Shown: positions 25,290-34,653, counted from the stretch's first letter. The stretch: 64,000 bases of DNA from JAIBJN01 sp963802795 (GCA_963802795.1 CAWDJV010000005.1:1301137-1365136), one strand, 5' to 3'. A program made the numbers and translations. The notes: a model not told the origin generated them from the sequence alone.

Positions 25290-26772
25290 CGCGCCCAGGG
25301 CTTCGGCCAGGAAGGGCGTCCGGGATCGCCCCGAGCGCTGCGTCCGGCGTGCAGGTGACGCATCGTCCTCGGCACGAGGCTCCAGACGCACGATGAACGC
25401 TCGCTCCGCCGCGCGTGCGACGACCCTCGGCGAGCCGAGGTGACGAGCTGTCGCTCCGTCGACCTCCCACGTGCCGCGACGGTCGCGGGTCGCCCGGGCC
25501 TCGATCTGCCGCGGAACCTGATCGTCGGACCCGACTCGTAGGTGGGCGTCGAGAATGCTCAGCTCGCCGTTTTCGAAGACCATCCTGAAAACGCCGACCG
25601 TGTAGGGCGGGAGCCCCTGCTCCTTCCGATCCTCCTCGGTCACACGTCGTCTCGTACAGTGCCCTCCGGAATCGCGCCCGAGGAAGGTTGCTCGGTACCT
25701 TCGGCGGCGCAGAAGGGTGCTTCCGCCGAAGCTGCGATCTCGGTCTTGAGGTCGGTGATGGCTGTCGATGTAGCGTTGGTGTCCGGATCGTTCGTCAGAT
25801 CCGCATACACGGGCTCGAGCGCGGTACGAAGCTCGGCAAGGTCGCTCTCCGAAGCGGCGGCGAAGGTCATGCCGCGGCCGGCACAGGATGGGCGCAGCCT
25901 CCTCGTCCTCCGCCCGCGATGCTCGAGCGCCTCCGGAAGCGCAGCGGCGGCGGCGTCGCGAGGGCGGACTGCTGCTCATCGGCGTGAGCGACGCGAAGAC
26001 TTCATTGTCAGTGACGATGACGAGCGGGCGAGGCCACAGGTTCACGTTTGACGTGACATACTCCGCGTCGTGTCGTAGCCGTTTCCCGCGATTGAGCTGA
26101 GCTGCTGCTCGTAGGCGTCGAGGCCGTCGAGCTGGGCCCCGGCAGGCACGGGCCTGGGGATGGCGCCGAGCATGCTAAGCGCATTCGTCGCGACCGCCGA
26201 GTCCTGAAGGCCGACAACGCGCCCGGCGAAGTCCGCTGGGCGCCACGAACGGCTTGGAGACGCCGAGCAGCTTTCGCATCGGGCCCGGGAGCACACCGAC
26301 CCCGACGAGATCCAGGGTCTTCACCGCCTTCCAGCATCTGCTCCGGGATGCCCCTCCTCGAAGACCTTGGCCTCGAGGTCATAGCTGTCGATCAGCAACG
26401 GGGCCACGAGAGCCTGGAAGCTCGTCCACTCCGACGGTGTCGAAGACTCGCGCGCCGACCCAGGCCATGTCGACCTTCCCGGTCTTCACGTCCTCGAGCG
26501 TCCCGGCCTCGTATGTCGGCTCCCCCAGCCGCCATTCTTCGTTGAACTCGATTGGAGCGTCCCGTCGGAGAGCCGGCTCAGCTCCTCCGCGAAGCTGCTC
26601 AGCTGCAGCGGGCGACGCTGCTCGTGGACTCGCCATCGTCAGCACACGCGGCTCCGCCTCGTCGGCTCCACCGGCCTTGTCGCTGCTCGAGCCGGAGCAC
26701 GCAGCCAGAGTGGTCGCCAACGCTGCGAGGACCGCCGCGACCGCCCAGCTGGATGAATCGTCTCGTCTGCAT
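25290..26772 (-). pseudogene. TRAP-type (DctP-like) substrate-binding lipoprotein, frameshifted
   Basis: Rejoined frames give a lipoprotein signal (MQTRRFIQL..., LAALATTLAACSGSSSDK), then a DctP-type binding core: PRVLTMASP, LEDVKTGKVDMAWVGARVF, VSKPFV-type sequence and GRVVGLQDSAVATNALSMLG, NVNLWPRPLVIVTDN, and finally a C-terminal part (FRMVFENGELSILDAHLRVG) not typical of the family. At least seven frame changes are required between 26770 and 25640. The end near 25290 is uncertain because the gene converges on the kinase gene. No TRAP membrane components are nearby. It would bind an exported ligand for uptake or sensing. Confidence 0.6.
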
Positions 26773-26936
26773 CGTCGTGCACCTCCTCTCGTCGGTGCCA
26801 TCGACGCTAGGACTGGCGTGCTCCGCGCGCATCAGGGCGCTCCCTCGACCTCTTGCCGAAAGCATGGGGACAGCCCTCGTTCTGCGCAAGGACCGCCCCT
26901 GAAGGCGATTGACGGTCACTGTGCGACGATTGGCAC

Positions 26937-28649
26937 GTGCTGTTTCGGCTCGCGCTCTGGCCGGTCGGGCTCGCGCTCGGCGCCTTTTCGCTCGCCCTCG
27001 CCCGCGACCAGCCGGCGTTCTCGTTCGCCGGCTCCTCGCTCACGGGCGCGCTGGCGCTGCTCGGCGCCGGCTGGGCGCTCCTCGCCTGCGGTTTGGTGTT
27101 CTGGGGCAGACGCCCCGGCAACGCCGTCGGCCCGCTCCTGGTCGCCACGAGCTTCGCCTGGTTCCTCGCCGAGTGGGACAACCCAGGCGCGGACTCGTCT
27201 CTCGTCTTCACGATCGGTCTGGTCTCGTACACGGCGTGCGCGCCGCTGGCCGGCTGGGCGATGCTCGCCTACCCGGGCGGCCGCCTGAGTTTCTGGGAAG
27301 AGCGCCTTGGCGTTGGCCTAGCACTCGCGGGCGCCGTGCTCGTGCTGGGTCTTCTGCCGGCGCTCCTCTTCGACCCGGCCACCGCCGCCTGCGCCCAGTG
27401 TCCGGAGAACGCCCTGGTCATACGGGACGAGCCTCGACTCTTCGACGAAATCAACCGCGTGGGAGTGCAGTTCGGGCTCGCCTGGTCGCTTCTCCTGATC
27501 GCGTTGGCCGGCTGGAGGTTCTGGCGCTCGAGCAGGACGAGGCAGCGCGTCGTCGCGCCGGTCGTCCTCGCCGGCTCCGTCTACCTCGGCCTCGTCGCCG
27601 CAACGTTCGGCGCTAGCCTCGACCGTGGCTTCCTCGGGAGCAGCGAGCTCGAGCGCCGGCTCTGGCTTGCTCAGGCTGTCGCACTCGTGGGGTTGGCGGC
27701 CGCCGTCGCCTGGGGCATGTTGCGGACTCGCCGCACACGTTCGTCGCTGGCCCGGCTCGTCGTCGAGCTGGGCGAATCGGCTCCGGCGGGCGGCCTGCGA
27801 GACGCGCTCGCGCGGGCGCTTGCCGATCCGGAGCTCGAGATCGCCTACCCGGTGGGCGAAGGCCGCTACGTGGATGCGCGCGGGCGCACGGTCGACGTCG
27901 CGAGCGCGGAGGATCGAGCCGCGACGCCGCTTCTCCGCGACGGCCGGCCCGTCGCCATCCTCGTCCATCGCGCCGGCCTCCTCGACAACCCTGAGCTCCT
28001 CGAGGAAGTTGCATCTGCCGCGCGCCTCGCGCTCGACAACGAGCGACTACAGGCCGAGGCGCGCGCCCAGCTGGAGGACCTCCGCTCCTCGCGTGTCCGC
28101 ATCATCGAGGCGGGTGATGCCGAGCGCCGTCGGCTCGAGCGCGATCTCCACGACGGCGCCCAGCAGCGGCTCGTCGGGCTCTCGCTCGCCCTTCGGCTCC
28201 TGCGCTCACAGGTCGGCGGCGATCAGGATCACATGCTCGTTGCGCAACTCGACGAGGCGGAAGCCGAGCTCCGCCTTGCGATCGCCGAGCTGCGGGAGCT
28301 CGCACACGGGATCCATCCGGCGGCGCTCAGCGACGAAGGGCTGGCCGCCGCGATCGAGGCCCTCACGGAAGAGTCACCGCTTCGCATCTCCGCCCTGCCG
28401 CGGGAGAGGTTCGCTCGGGCGGTCGAGACGGCCGCGTACCTCGTCGTGGCTGAAGCCGCGAGGGCCGGCACTGCCCGCGCGAGCGTCGAGCGACGGGACG
28501 CCGCGCTCGTCGTCGACGTCGAGGCGGAGGCCGAGCCGGAAGGGCTCCTCGACCTGGAGGACCGGGTCGGGGCCCTCGACGGGCGCCTCGCCGTCGAACG
28601 GGCTCCCGGCGGTGGAGTCAGGATCCGTGCCGAGATCCCATGCGGCTAG
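26937..28649 (+). CDS. NarL-type histidine kinase with degenerate ATP-binding domain
   Basis: A 570-residue intact protein from GTG 26937. About eight membrane helices (1-270) are followed by a GAF-like linker and a canonical HisKA_3 helix, RRLERDLHDGAQQRLVGL (His present). The C-terminal ATPase region is degenerate: the N-box is reduced to VVAEAARAGTARAS with no Asn, and the DxGxG and GLxGL boxes are replaced by DVEAEAEPEGLLDLEDRVG. ATP hydrolysis by this subunit therefore looks unlikely, while phosphate acceptance looks possible. It overlaps the downstream response regulator gene by ten bases. The neighbouring kinase at 23707-25280 has the opposite defect. Confidence 0.85.
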   Translation: MLFRLALWPVGLALGAFSLALARDQPAFSFAGSSLTGALALLGAGWALLACGLVFWGRRPGNAVGPLLVATSFAWFLAEWDNPGADSSLVFTIGLVSYTACAPLAGWAMLAYPGGRLSFWEERLGVGLALAGAVLVLGLLPALLFDPATAACAQCPENALVIRDEPRLFDEINRVGVQFGLAWSLLLIALAGWRFWRSSRTRQRVVAPVVLAGSVYLGLVAATFGASLDRGFLGSSELERRLWLAQAVALVGLAAAVAWGMLRTRRTRSSLARLVVELGESAPAGGLRDALARALADPELEIAYPVGEGRYVDARGRTVDVASAEDRAATPLLRDGRPVAILVHRAGLLDNPELLEEVASAARLALDNERLQAEARAQLEDLRSSRVRIIEAGDAERRRLERDLHDGAQQRLVGLSLALRLLRSQVGGDQDHMLVAQLDEAEAELRLAIAELRELAHGIHPAALSDEGLAAAIEALTEESPLRISALPRERFARAVETAAYLVVAEAARAGTARASVERRDAALVVDVEAEAEPEGLLDLEDRVGALDGRLAVERAPGGGVRIRAEIPCG

Positions 28650-29299
28650 TCATCGCCGACGATTCCATGCTCCTGCGGGAGGGGCTCGCCCGCCTTCTCG
28701 CCGACGCCGGCTTCGACGTGGCAGGGAAGGTCGAGGACGCCGCGGGCCTCATGCGCCGCGTCGAGCTCACGCGCCCGGACGTAGCCATCGTCGACATCAA
28801 GATGCCCCCGACGTACACCGACGAGGGGATCGCCGCCGCGCAGGAGATCCGCGGGGCGCATCCGCAGGTCGGCGTGCTGGTGCTCTCGCAGTACCTCGAA
28901 TCGCGGTACGCGATGCGGCTGCTCGAAGACGCGCCCGACAAGGTCGGCTACTTGCTCAAAGACCGCGTCTCCGACATCGCCGTGCTCGCGGACGCCCTCA
29001 AGCGGATCGATGAGGGCGAGTGCGTCATCGACCCGACCATCGTCTCGCGACTCCTTAAACGCCCGCGCGAGCCGGGGCCGCTCGACGAGTTGACCGAGCG
29101 GGAGCGCGATGTGCTCGCCCTCATGGCCGAGGGCCGCTCGAACGGCGCCATCAGCCACACGCTCTTCCTGAGCCCGAAGACAGTCGAGGCGAACGTGCGC
29201 CAGATCTTCCGGAAGCTCCGCCTCCAGCAGTCGCCGGACGATCACCGCCGCGTGCTGGCCGTGCTCACGCACCTCCGCGCCGGACCGGCGGCCGGCTAG
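28640..29299 (+). CDS. NarL/LuxR-family response regulator
   Basis: A 219-residue two-domain regulator. The receiver (1-125) has IADDS, phosphoacceptor Asp52 (IVDIKMPP), VLVLSQY and LLKDRVSDI. The C-terminal GerE helix-turn-helix (155-215) has LDELTERERDVLALMAEGRS and SPKTVEANVRQIFRKL. Its ATG lies within the last ten bases of the kinase gene, so the two are translationally coupled. It should bind DNA as a phosphorylation-dependent dimer. The last residues are atypically Pro/Gly rich. Confidence 0.95.
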   Translation: MRLVIADDSMLLREGLARLLADAGFDVAGKVEDAAGLMRRVELTRPDVAIVDIKMPPTYTDEGIAAAQEIRGAHPQVGVLVLSQYLESRYAMRLLEDAPDKVGYLLKDRVSDIAVLADALKRIDEGECVIDPTIVSRLLKRPREPGPLDELTERERDVLALMAEGRSNGAISHTLFLSPKTVEANVRQIFRKLRLQQSPDDHRRVLAVLTHLRAGPAAG

Positions 29300-29451
29300 T
29301 CCTCCCGCCGAGCAGGCGGCGGGATAGCCCTCGGCGGCCGAGGCGCGAAGTAGGGAGATCCCTGTCGTCGGTCGAGGGCCTGCCGCGTAGGCATGCCTGC
29401 TCCTGACTTCTACCGTCGACATGAGTTGGTCATGCGACGAAAGGAGCTGAG

Positions 29452-30007
29452 ATGAAGGGCTTCACTGCGGCGGTTGCGCTCGTCCTGAGCGCGCTCGTCC
29501 TTCCGATCGGCGGCCTGGCGGCCTCGGGCGGCGGCCAGCCCACCTTCCAGGACCGCTTCTCCGAGGCGGGAACCGACACCGACTTCTGCGGCACCGGCGA
29601 GACGATCGACTTCTCTGGCCGCGCCGTGATCAACGGCTGGGTCGCCGAGACCGGCGGTGACCCGGAACAGGTCGTCAAGGCGACCTTCGCCTACCGCTAC
29701 AAGCTCACGAACCCGGCGAACGGTGCCGCCATCATCGATTCGGCGGCGGCCAGGACACGAACGTGATCGTGACCGGCCAAGAAAGCGGCCCCCACACGCA
29801 CGAGTTCACGGCGAACGGCCTCCGCGGCAAGCTCCAGGCCGCCAACGGCCGGGTGCTCCTCCGCGACGCCGGCAGCGCAACCTACCGGGTCTCGTTCGAC
29901 GAGAACGACGAGTTCACCGGTCTCGAGATCGTCAGCGTGAGAGGCCCCACATCGGGCTCGGCACCGACGTGTGGTGCGACGTAGCCATCGAGGCGCTGGG
30001 GCTGTGA
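29452..30007 (+). pseudogene. Small exported protein, two frameshifts
   Basis: I do not recognise a named family. It has a signal peptide (MKGFTAAVALVLSALVLPIGG, cleavage after LAA) and a mature domain of about 165 residues. Visible features are FQDRFSEAGTDTDFCGTGET, a beta-rich middle (ATFAYRYKLTN), HTHEFTANGLRGKLQAANGR and a C-terminal TDVWCDVAIEALGL. Two Cys near the ends may form a disulfide. The order is like the exported protein at 37849-38421 (signal, F-x-E...FC, beta domain, Cys near the end), so the two may be distant relatives. Frame changes are near 29750 and 29945. Confidence 0.55.
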
Positions 30008-30116
30008 TGAGCAGGACCACCGCCGCCATCAGCTGCGCCACGACCAGGGCGGTGGACTGCTCGGTGACTCCGCGATCATGGCGATCAAGGTCGACGCAGT
30101 GCGCTGACCGCGACAC

Positions 30117-30144
30117 GGGGGCGCCGGCTACGGCCGGCGCCCCC
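30117..30144 (+). terminator. 12-bp perfect hairpin with TACG tetraloop
   Basis: Arms 30117-30128 and 30133-30144 pair perfectly around TACG. It follows the exported-protein gene and precedes the ECF locus at 30251. There is no T-tract. The bases 30008-30116 contain a short open stretch ending at a TGA but nothing I can identify. Confidence 0.75.
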
Positions 30145-30250
30145 TTGGATTGAACGCAGATCAAGAGCCTGGATTCGGGCGCGGGCCGCAGGCCGAGATC
30201 GCCACCACAGCGCGAGCTAAACACCTCGACAGGCGAGAGGGATCATGTAG

Positions 30251-30790
30251 GTGTGTGGCGGCGATCTCCGACCGGATCCGGAGCTGGCGGCGATCGAGAT
30301 CGTCTACCGCGAGCGGCTCCAGTCGTTCGTCCGGCTGGCGAACGCGATCACGGGTGACGAGCAAGCCGCAGTCGACGCCGTGCACGACGGCTTCGTGCGC
30401 GCCGTTGCGCTTATCGCAGACGGTTGCGGGACGGGACTCGGCGCCGGGGTGGGTCTGTCGGATCGTCCTGAACGAAGCGCGGAAGCGGCGCGCGGCTGGA
30501 AGGGCGCCACGTTTCGAGCGCCGGCCGAGATACTCGATACAGGACGCCGCGACCAACGGTCATCGCGAGCCCGGCGCAGCCGCGGCCGCGCTCGCCTCGC
30601 TGCCGGAGCGCCAGAGGCTGGCGCTGTTCCTCCGCTACTACGCCGACCTGGACTACGCAGGAATCGCCGAGGCCCTCGGGAGTCGCGCGCGGCACCGTGT
30701 CCGCGACCCTGCACGCCGCCCGATCAAACCTGCAGACGAAGCTGAAGGAGGTCGAGGCATGGCGGACGTGGCCGAGCTCCTCGACACGAT
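30251..30790 (+). pseudogene. Second ECF-type sigma factor, frameshifted
   Basis: Pieces in three frames make a sigma-70 family protein. Region 2 reads IEIVYRERLQSFVRLANAIT, DEQAAVDAVHDGFVRAV and WVCRIVLNEARKRRAAGR. Region 4 reads LASLPERQRLALFLRYYADL, DYAGIAEALG and GTVSATLHAARSNLQTKL. Frame changes are near 30420, 30540 and 30680. GTG 30251 is the likely start. The 3' end overlaps the next gene (ATG 30759), the same layout as the 7.1-8.7 kb sigma locus. The exact stop is uncertain. Confidence 0.65.
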
Positions 30791-31866
30791 CGTCCCGCGC
30801 TACGAGGGCACGGCGACTGGGACCGCGTCCTCCGCGATGCCGAGATCGATCGGCGTCCGCTGCGCGTCTCGCGCGCATTCCGCTTCGCCTCGCCGCGGCA
30901 CTGGCTCTGGTCGCGGCGATCGCAGGCGTCGTCGCCTTCTGGCCGGCAGTGGAACCGGCTCCTCGGTGCTCGACACGGGCGCTGGCCGCGACAGGCGAAG
31001 GAGAGGTGCTCCGTGTCGTCTTCGAGGCGAGCTTCCCAGGACGCTCGTCGATCTCGAGACCGGCGAGCGGACCGAGGTTCGGGCCGAGCACGAGGTCTGG
31101 TTCGATCCGCAGGCGGCCTCCGCGAGACCGAGCGCTTCGAGGGCGTGTCCAGTTCGACGTGTCGCTGGGAACGGAGACGTCTCCGAGCACGCGAGCTCCA
31201 TCTACACGAGCCTGGGCGCGGGCTATCGCGAGGCTCTCGAGTCCGGGCAGGCCGAGGTCGTCGGCGAGGACGTCGTCGACGGAACCCCCGTCTACTGGAT
31301 CCGGATCGAGGCCGGTCACGACGTGCGGTCTCGCGGGACAGCTTCGAGCCGGTCTACGTTCGCGTCGCGCCGGGCGAAACTCCCGCCCTCAACCGCATCG
31401 TCTCCTACGAGACCGTCGATGCCGGATCGGCGCCGCTCGAGGCGCCCGCCTCCAGGAACCTGCCCGCCGATGTCGCCGTGGCGTACGGGAGCGAGATCGA
31501 GCTCGCCGACGCCGCGCAGCTTCTCGGCCGCGAGGCCGTCTGGGCAGGGACAAGCGTGAACGGACTTGCGCTCGAGTCCGTCCGCGAGATTCGGGTTCCG
31601 GCTGGGGATGGCGAGGCTTCGGGCCTGAGCCTCGTGTACGGGTCGCCGCAGGACGGCCCGCACGCCGAGATCACGAGGCCGCGACGCTCGCCGACGGGCT
31701 GACGGCGCTCGTCGGCGTGCACGGCTATGAGCCGCCCGAAGGAACCGCCCTCCTCGCCGGCTCGGCGGCGCTGCTCCGCTCGAACGACCTGGTGGTGGCG
31801 ATCCATGCCTCCGACGAGGCGACGGCAATCGCCGCTGCTCGTTCCCTCCAGCCCTACTCCGGCTAA
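30759..31866 (+). pseudogene. Membrane-anchored exported partner of the second ECF sigma factor, frameshifted
   Basis: Rejoined product: a cytoplasmic start (MADVAELLDTIVPRYEG), one membrane helix (RLAAALALVAAIAGVVAFWP, near 30880-30940) and about 290 extracytoplasmic residues. Readable parts are EGEVLRVVFEASFP, EHEVWFDPQA, SIYTSLGAGYREALESGQAE, VDGTPVYWIRIEAGHDV and, at the C-terminus, LLRSNDLVVAIHASDEATAI. The layout (helix after 60-90 residues, beta-rich outer domain) matches the partner at 7695-8663, so a sensor or anti-sigma role is plausible. At least five frame changes are required. It ends convergent with the LigD-like gene, sharing four bases. Confidence 0.55.
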
Positions 31867-32873
31867 GTGTCCTTGCGCGCTCGGCTGGGAGCGACCCGCG
31901 GAGGCTCGTCCGGCTGCTTCGGGTAGACGGGCGGCCACGGAGCGTCCATCAGACCCGCGGCCCGGTCGCGCTCATGGAGCTCGAGCAGGGGCTCGAGCGA
32001 CTGGGGCCGCTCGTCGATTCCCTCCCACGGATCGCCCTGCGCCGCGAGCCGCTCGGGCACGCGTCGCGATCGTCAGATCGTCGGGATGCAAGCGTGTCGA
32101 TCTCGTCCCACGTCACGGCGCCGACACCTGCGCGCCGGGGCGGGCGCGCACCGACCAGGCGCCGAAGACGGTCTTGTGCGGCGCGTTCTGGTTGTAGTCG
32201 ACGAAGACGCGGCGGCCGCGCTCCTCCTTCCACCAGGCCGCGGTGATCAGCTCGGGGCGGCGGCGCTCGAGCTCGCGGGCGGCCGCGACCGCTGCGGCCC
32301 GCACCTGGTAGGAGTCCCAGCGCGGCTCGAGCCGGACGTAGACGTGGAGGCCGCGGTTTCCCGTGGTCTTGGGGTAGCCGGCGATCCCGAGCTCGTCCAG
32401 AAGCTGTCGGACCTCGGTCGCCGCGGCGCGCACCTCGTCGAAGCCGACGCCGGGCTGCGGGTCGAGGTCGAGCCGGAGCTCGTCCGCGGCCTCCGGGCGG
32501 TCGTGGAGATGGGGCCACACGTGAAAGCCGAGGCAGGCGAGGTTCACCGCCCAGGCGACGTGCGCCATGTCGGCGAGCACGAGCGCGCGCGAGGTCGTCC
32601 CGTTCGGCGTGCTGACGATCGTCGTCTGCAGCCACTCCGGCGCACTCTTCGGGAACGCGCTTCTGGAAGAACGAGCTTGCCCTGCGCGCCGCCGGGGAAG
32701 CGCTGCATGAGCGTCGGTCGCCCGCCTGCCGCTCGGAGGAACGGCTCCGCGACCGTGAGGTAGTACCGGACCAGGTCGAGCTTCGTCTCCCCGCGCTCCG
32801 GGAAGAAGACCTTGGCCGGGCTCGTCACCGTGATCCGGCGCCCGGCGATGTCGAGCACCTGCTCGTCCGGCAT
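31863..32873 (-). pseudogene. Stand-alone LigD polymerase-domain (primase-polymerase) protein, frameshifted
   Basis: It matches the polymerase domain of LigD used in bacterial NHEJ and related repair. Readable motifs are RRITVTSPAKVFFPERGETK (start region), HVWPHLHDRPEAADELRLDL with LDLDP (catalytic Asp-x-Asp), GYPKTTGNRGLHVYVRLEP and YNQNAPHKTVFGAWSVRARP. About 336 residues from ATG 32873, with no nuclease or ligase domain. Frame changes are near 32660 and 32065; the C-terminal part then reads SLEPLLELHERDRAAGLMDA to the stop at 31863. No Ku gene is in the window. Confidence 0.8.
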
Positions 32874-32917
32874 CAGGACGAACCGTAGCCGGGCCGAAGA
32901 GCCGCGCGTCGTGGCTG

Positions 32918-33379
32918 TCAGCTCGGCGGCCGGTCGCCGATCCAGTAGCGGGGGCCGGGACCGAGAGCGGCCGCGCGGTCGCCGGGGTTGGCGAGCCGGC
33001 AGCGGTCGAGCGACAGACATCCGCAGCCGATGCACTCGGTGAGCCCGAGCTTGAGGCGCTCGAGCTCGGCGATGCGGTCGTCGATCCTCGAGGTCCACGT
33101 GGCCGAGAGTCGGGACCAGTCGCGGCGGGTGGGCGCGTGGTGGGGAGGAAGCTTCGCGAGCTCGGCGCCGATCTCCTCGAGCGTGAGCCCGATGCGCTGG
33201 GCGAAGACGATGAAGGCGATGCGGCGGAGGACAGGCCGTGGATAGCGGCGGTGGCCCGAGCCCGCCCGCTCGGAGCTGATCAGGCCCCGCTGCTCGTAGA
33301 AGCGAAGCGCCGAGGAGGCCACGCCGCTGCGGCGCGCGACCTCGCCGATCGGGAGCAGAGTTGGACAATTTGACTTCAA
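32918..33379 (-). CDS. soxR: Redox-sensing MerR-family regulator SoxR
   Basis: A 153-residue MerR-type regulator. The winged helix is at 9-75 (IGEVARRSGVASSALRFYEQ) and a dimerisation helix follows. The [2Fe-2S] site is CIGCGCLSLDRC (Cys-x2-Cys-x-Cys-x5-Cys), the SoxR signature. It senses redox-cycling compounds. In actinobacteria SoxR often controls genes for handling quinones or endogenous secondary metabolites. Initiation appears to be TTG 33379, the only start codon before the HTH, and it lies inside the SoxR-box of the divergent promoter. The protein is otherwise complete. Confidence 0.92.
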   Translation of the reverse strand: MKSNCPTLLPIGEVARRSGVASSALRFYEQRGLISSERAGSGHRRYPRPVLRRIAFIVFAQRIGLTLEEIGAELAKLPPHHAPTRRDWSRLSATWTSRIDDRIAELERLKLGLTECIGCGCLSLDRCRLANPGDRAAALGPGPRYWIGDRPPS

Positions 33380-33400
33380 GTTAACTTTAACTAGTAGCCT
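33370..33400 (+). promoter_or_regulatory. SoxR-box promoter between soxR and the DUF5519 gene
   Basis: TTGACT (33370-33375) and TAGCCT (33395-33400) are spaced by 19 bp, the long spacer of MerR-family promoters. The spacer contains TCAAGTTAACTT, matching the E. coli soxS operator core (CCTCAAGTTAACTTGAGG) at 12 consecutive bases. This predicts SoxR-activated transcription of the 33437-34613 genes and possibly autoregulation. Confidence 0.75.
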
Positions 33401-33436
33401 GGCTCAGGTCTAGCAAGAGGCCGCGAGGAGGCAGTC

Positions 33437-33787
33437 ATGACGAACGAGCAGAGGGCGAGCGAGCGGATCACCGAGGAGGTCACCTCCTGGCCAGGGGTCG
33501 CGGCGGGGCCCGGCCGGCGGGGCGAGTTCGCGTTCACGGTGGGCCGGCGCGAGATCGGGCACCTGCACGGCGACCACGTCGCCCACTTCGGCTTTCCCAA
33601 GGACGTCTGGCACGTCCTCTTCGAGCAGGGGCGCATCGACTACCACCCGGTCTTTCCGGGCAGGCCGGGCTTCGGCGCCCGCGCGATCGAGACCGAGGCC
33701 GACGTCGACGACGTGATCGCGCTGCTTCGGCTCAACTACGAGCGCGTCGTCGAACGCCACGGCCTCCCGGCCGAGACCGCCGCCTGA
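33437..33787 (+). CDS. DUF5519 (luciferase-like fold) protein
   Basis: A 116-residue intact protein resembling DUF5519 luciferase-domain proteins: WPGVAAGPGRRGEFAFTVGR, EIGHLHGDHVAHFGFPKDVW and HPVFPGRPGFGARAI. The function is unknown. GAGGAGG lies upstream of ATG 33437. It begins directly after the SoxR-box promoter, so it is probably the first gene of the SoxR regulon here. Its stop overlaps the next start (TGATG). Confidence 0.8.
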   Translation: MTNEQRASERITEEVTSWPGVAAGPGRRGEFAFTVGRREIGHLHGDHVAHFGFPKDVWHVLFEQGRIDYHPVFPGRPGFGARAIETEADVDDVIALLRLNYERVVERHGLPAETAA

Positions 33788-34613
33788 TGCCCGAGACTCG
33801 CATCCACCGCCATTCGACCGGGCCGGAGGGCGCGCTCGTCAACGCTTACCTCGTCGAGACGAGCGAGGGAGTCGTCGCGGTCGACGGCACGCTCACCGTC
33901 TCGGACGGCCGCGCTCTTCGCGCGCAGCTCGAGTCCCTGGGCAAGCCACTCCTGGCGGTACTCGTGACGCACGCGCACCCGGACCACTACGGCGGCATCG
34001 TCGAGCTCGTCGGCCGAGACGACGTACCTGTGATCGCGACCGCCGGCGTCGACGCCGTGATTCGCCGCGACGATGGGATCAAGGAGGAGATCCTGCGCCC
34101 GATGTTCGGGGAGGAGTGGCCCCCGAGCGCATGTTCCCCACCCGCACGGTCTCGGACGGGGAGAGCCTGGAGCTCGGTGATGTGAGCTTCACCGTCCTCG
34201 ACCTCGGGCCGGGCGAGTCGCCTCACGACTGCGTCTGGTTCCTCGGCGATGACCGGCGAGTGGTCTTCCTCGGCGACCAGGTCTACGACCGAAAGCACGC
34301 GTACCTCGCCGACGGGTTCTACGAGGCGTGGCTCGCCAACCTCGAGCGCCTCCGGCAGGAGCTGCCCGCCGACGCGAGCCTCCTGATCGGGCACGGCGGA
34401 CCGGTGACACCGGCGCACTTCGACTTGCAACGGGAGTACGTCGAGACCTTCGTCGACGCTCTCCGCAGCGCCGACTGGTCGCAACCGGACCAGGCCCGGG
34501 CTGCGGTCGTCGAGCGGATGACGCGCCTTCTGCCCACGGACGAGCTCCAGTTCCTGATGGAGCTCTCCATCGAGCCGGTCGCCGCGAAGCTCGGCATCAC
34601 GCAGGCCGCATAG
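33787..34613 (+). pseudogene. Metallo-beta-lactamase-fold hydrolase, one frameshift
   Basis: About 275 residues after rejoining. The zinc site is complete: VTHAHPDHYGG (HxHxDH), FLGDDRR/FLGDQVYD with the bridging Asp, LLIGHGGPV, and a preceding LVNAYLVET strand. The start is ATG 33787 overlapping the upstream stop. A frameshift near 34120 joins the two halves. The family covers glyoxalase-II-like thioesterases and other hydrolases; the substrate cannot be read. With DUF5519 it forms a two-gene unit under the SoxR-box promoter. Confidence 0.8.
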
Positions 34614-34653
34614 CAGAGCGGCCCGCGACCGTCGGGTGCCGGACAGCACGCGG

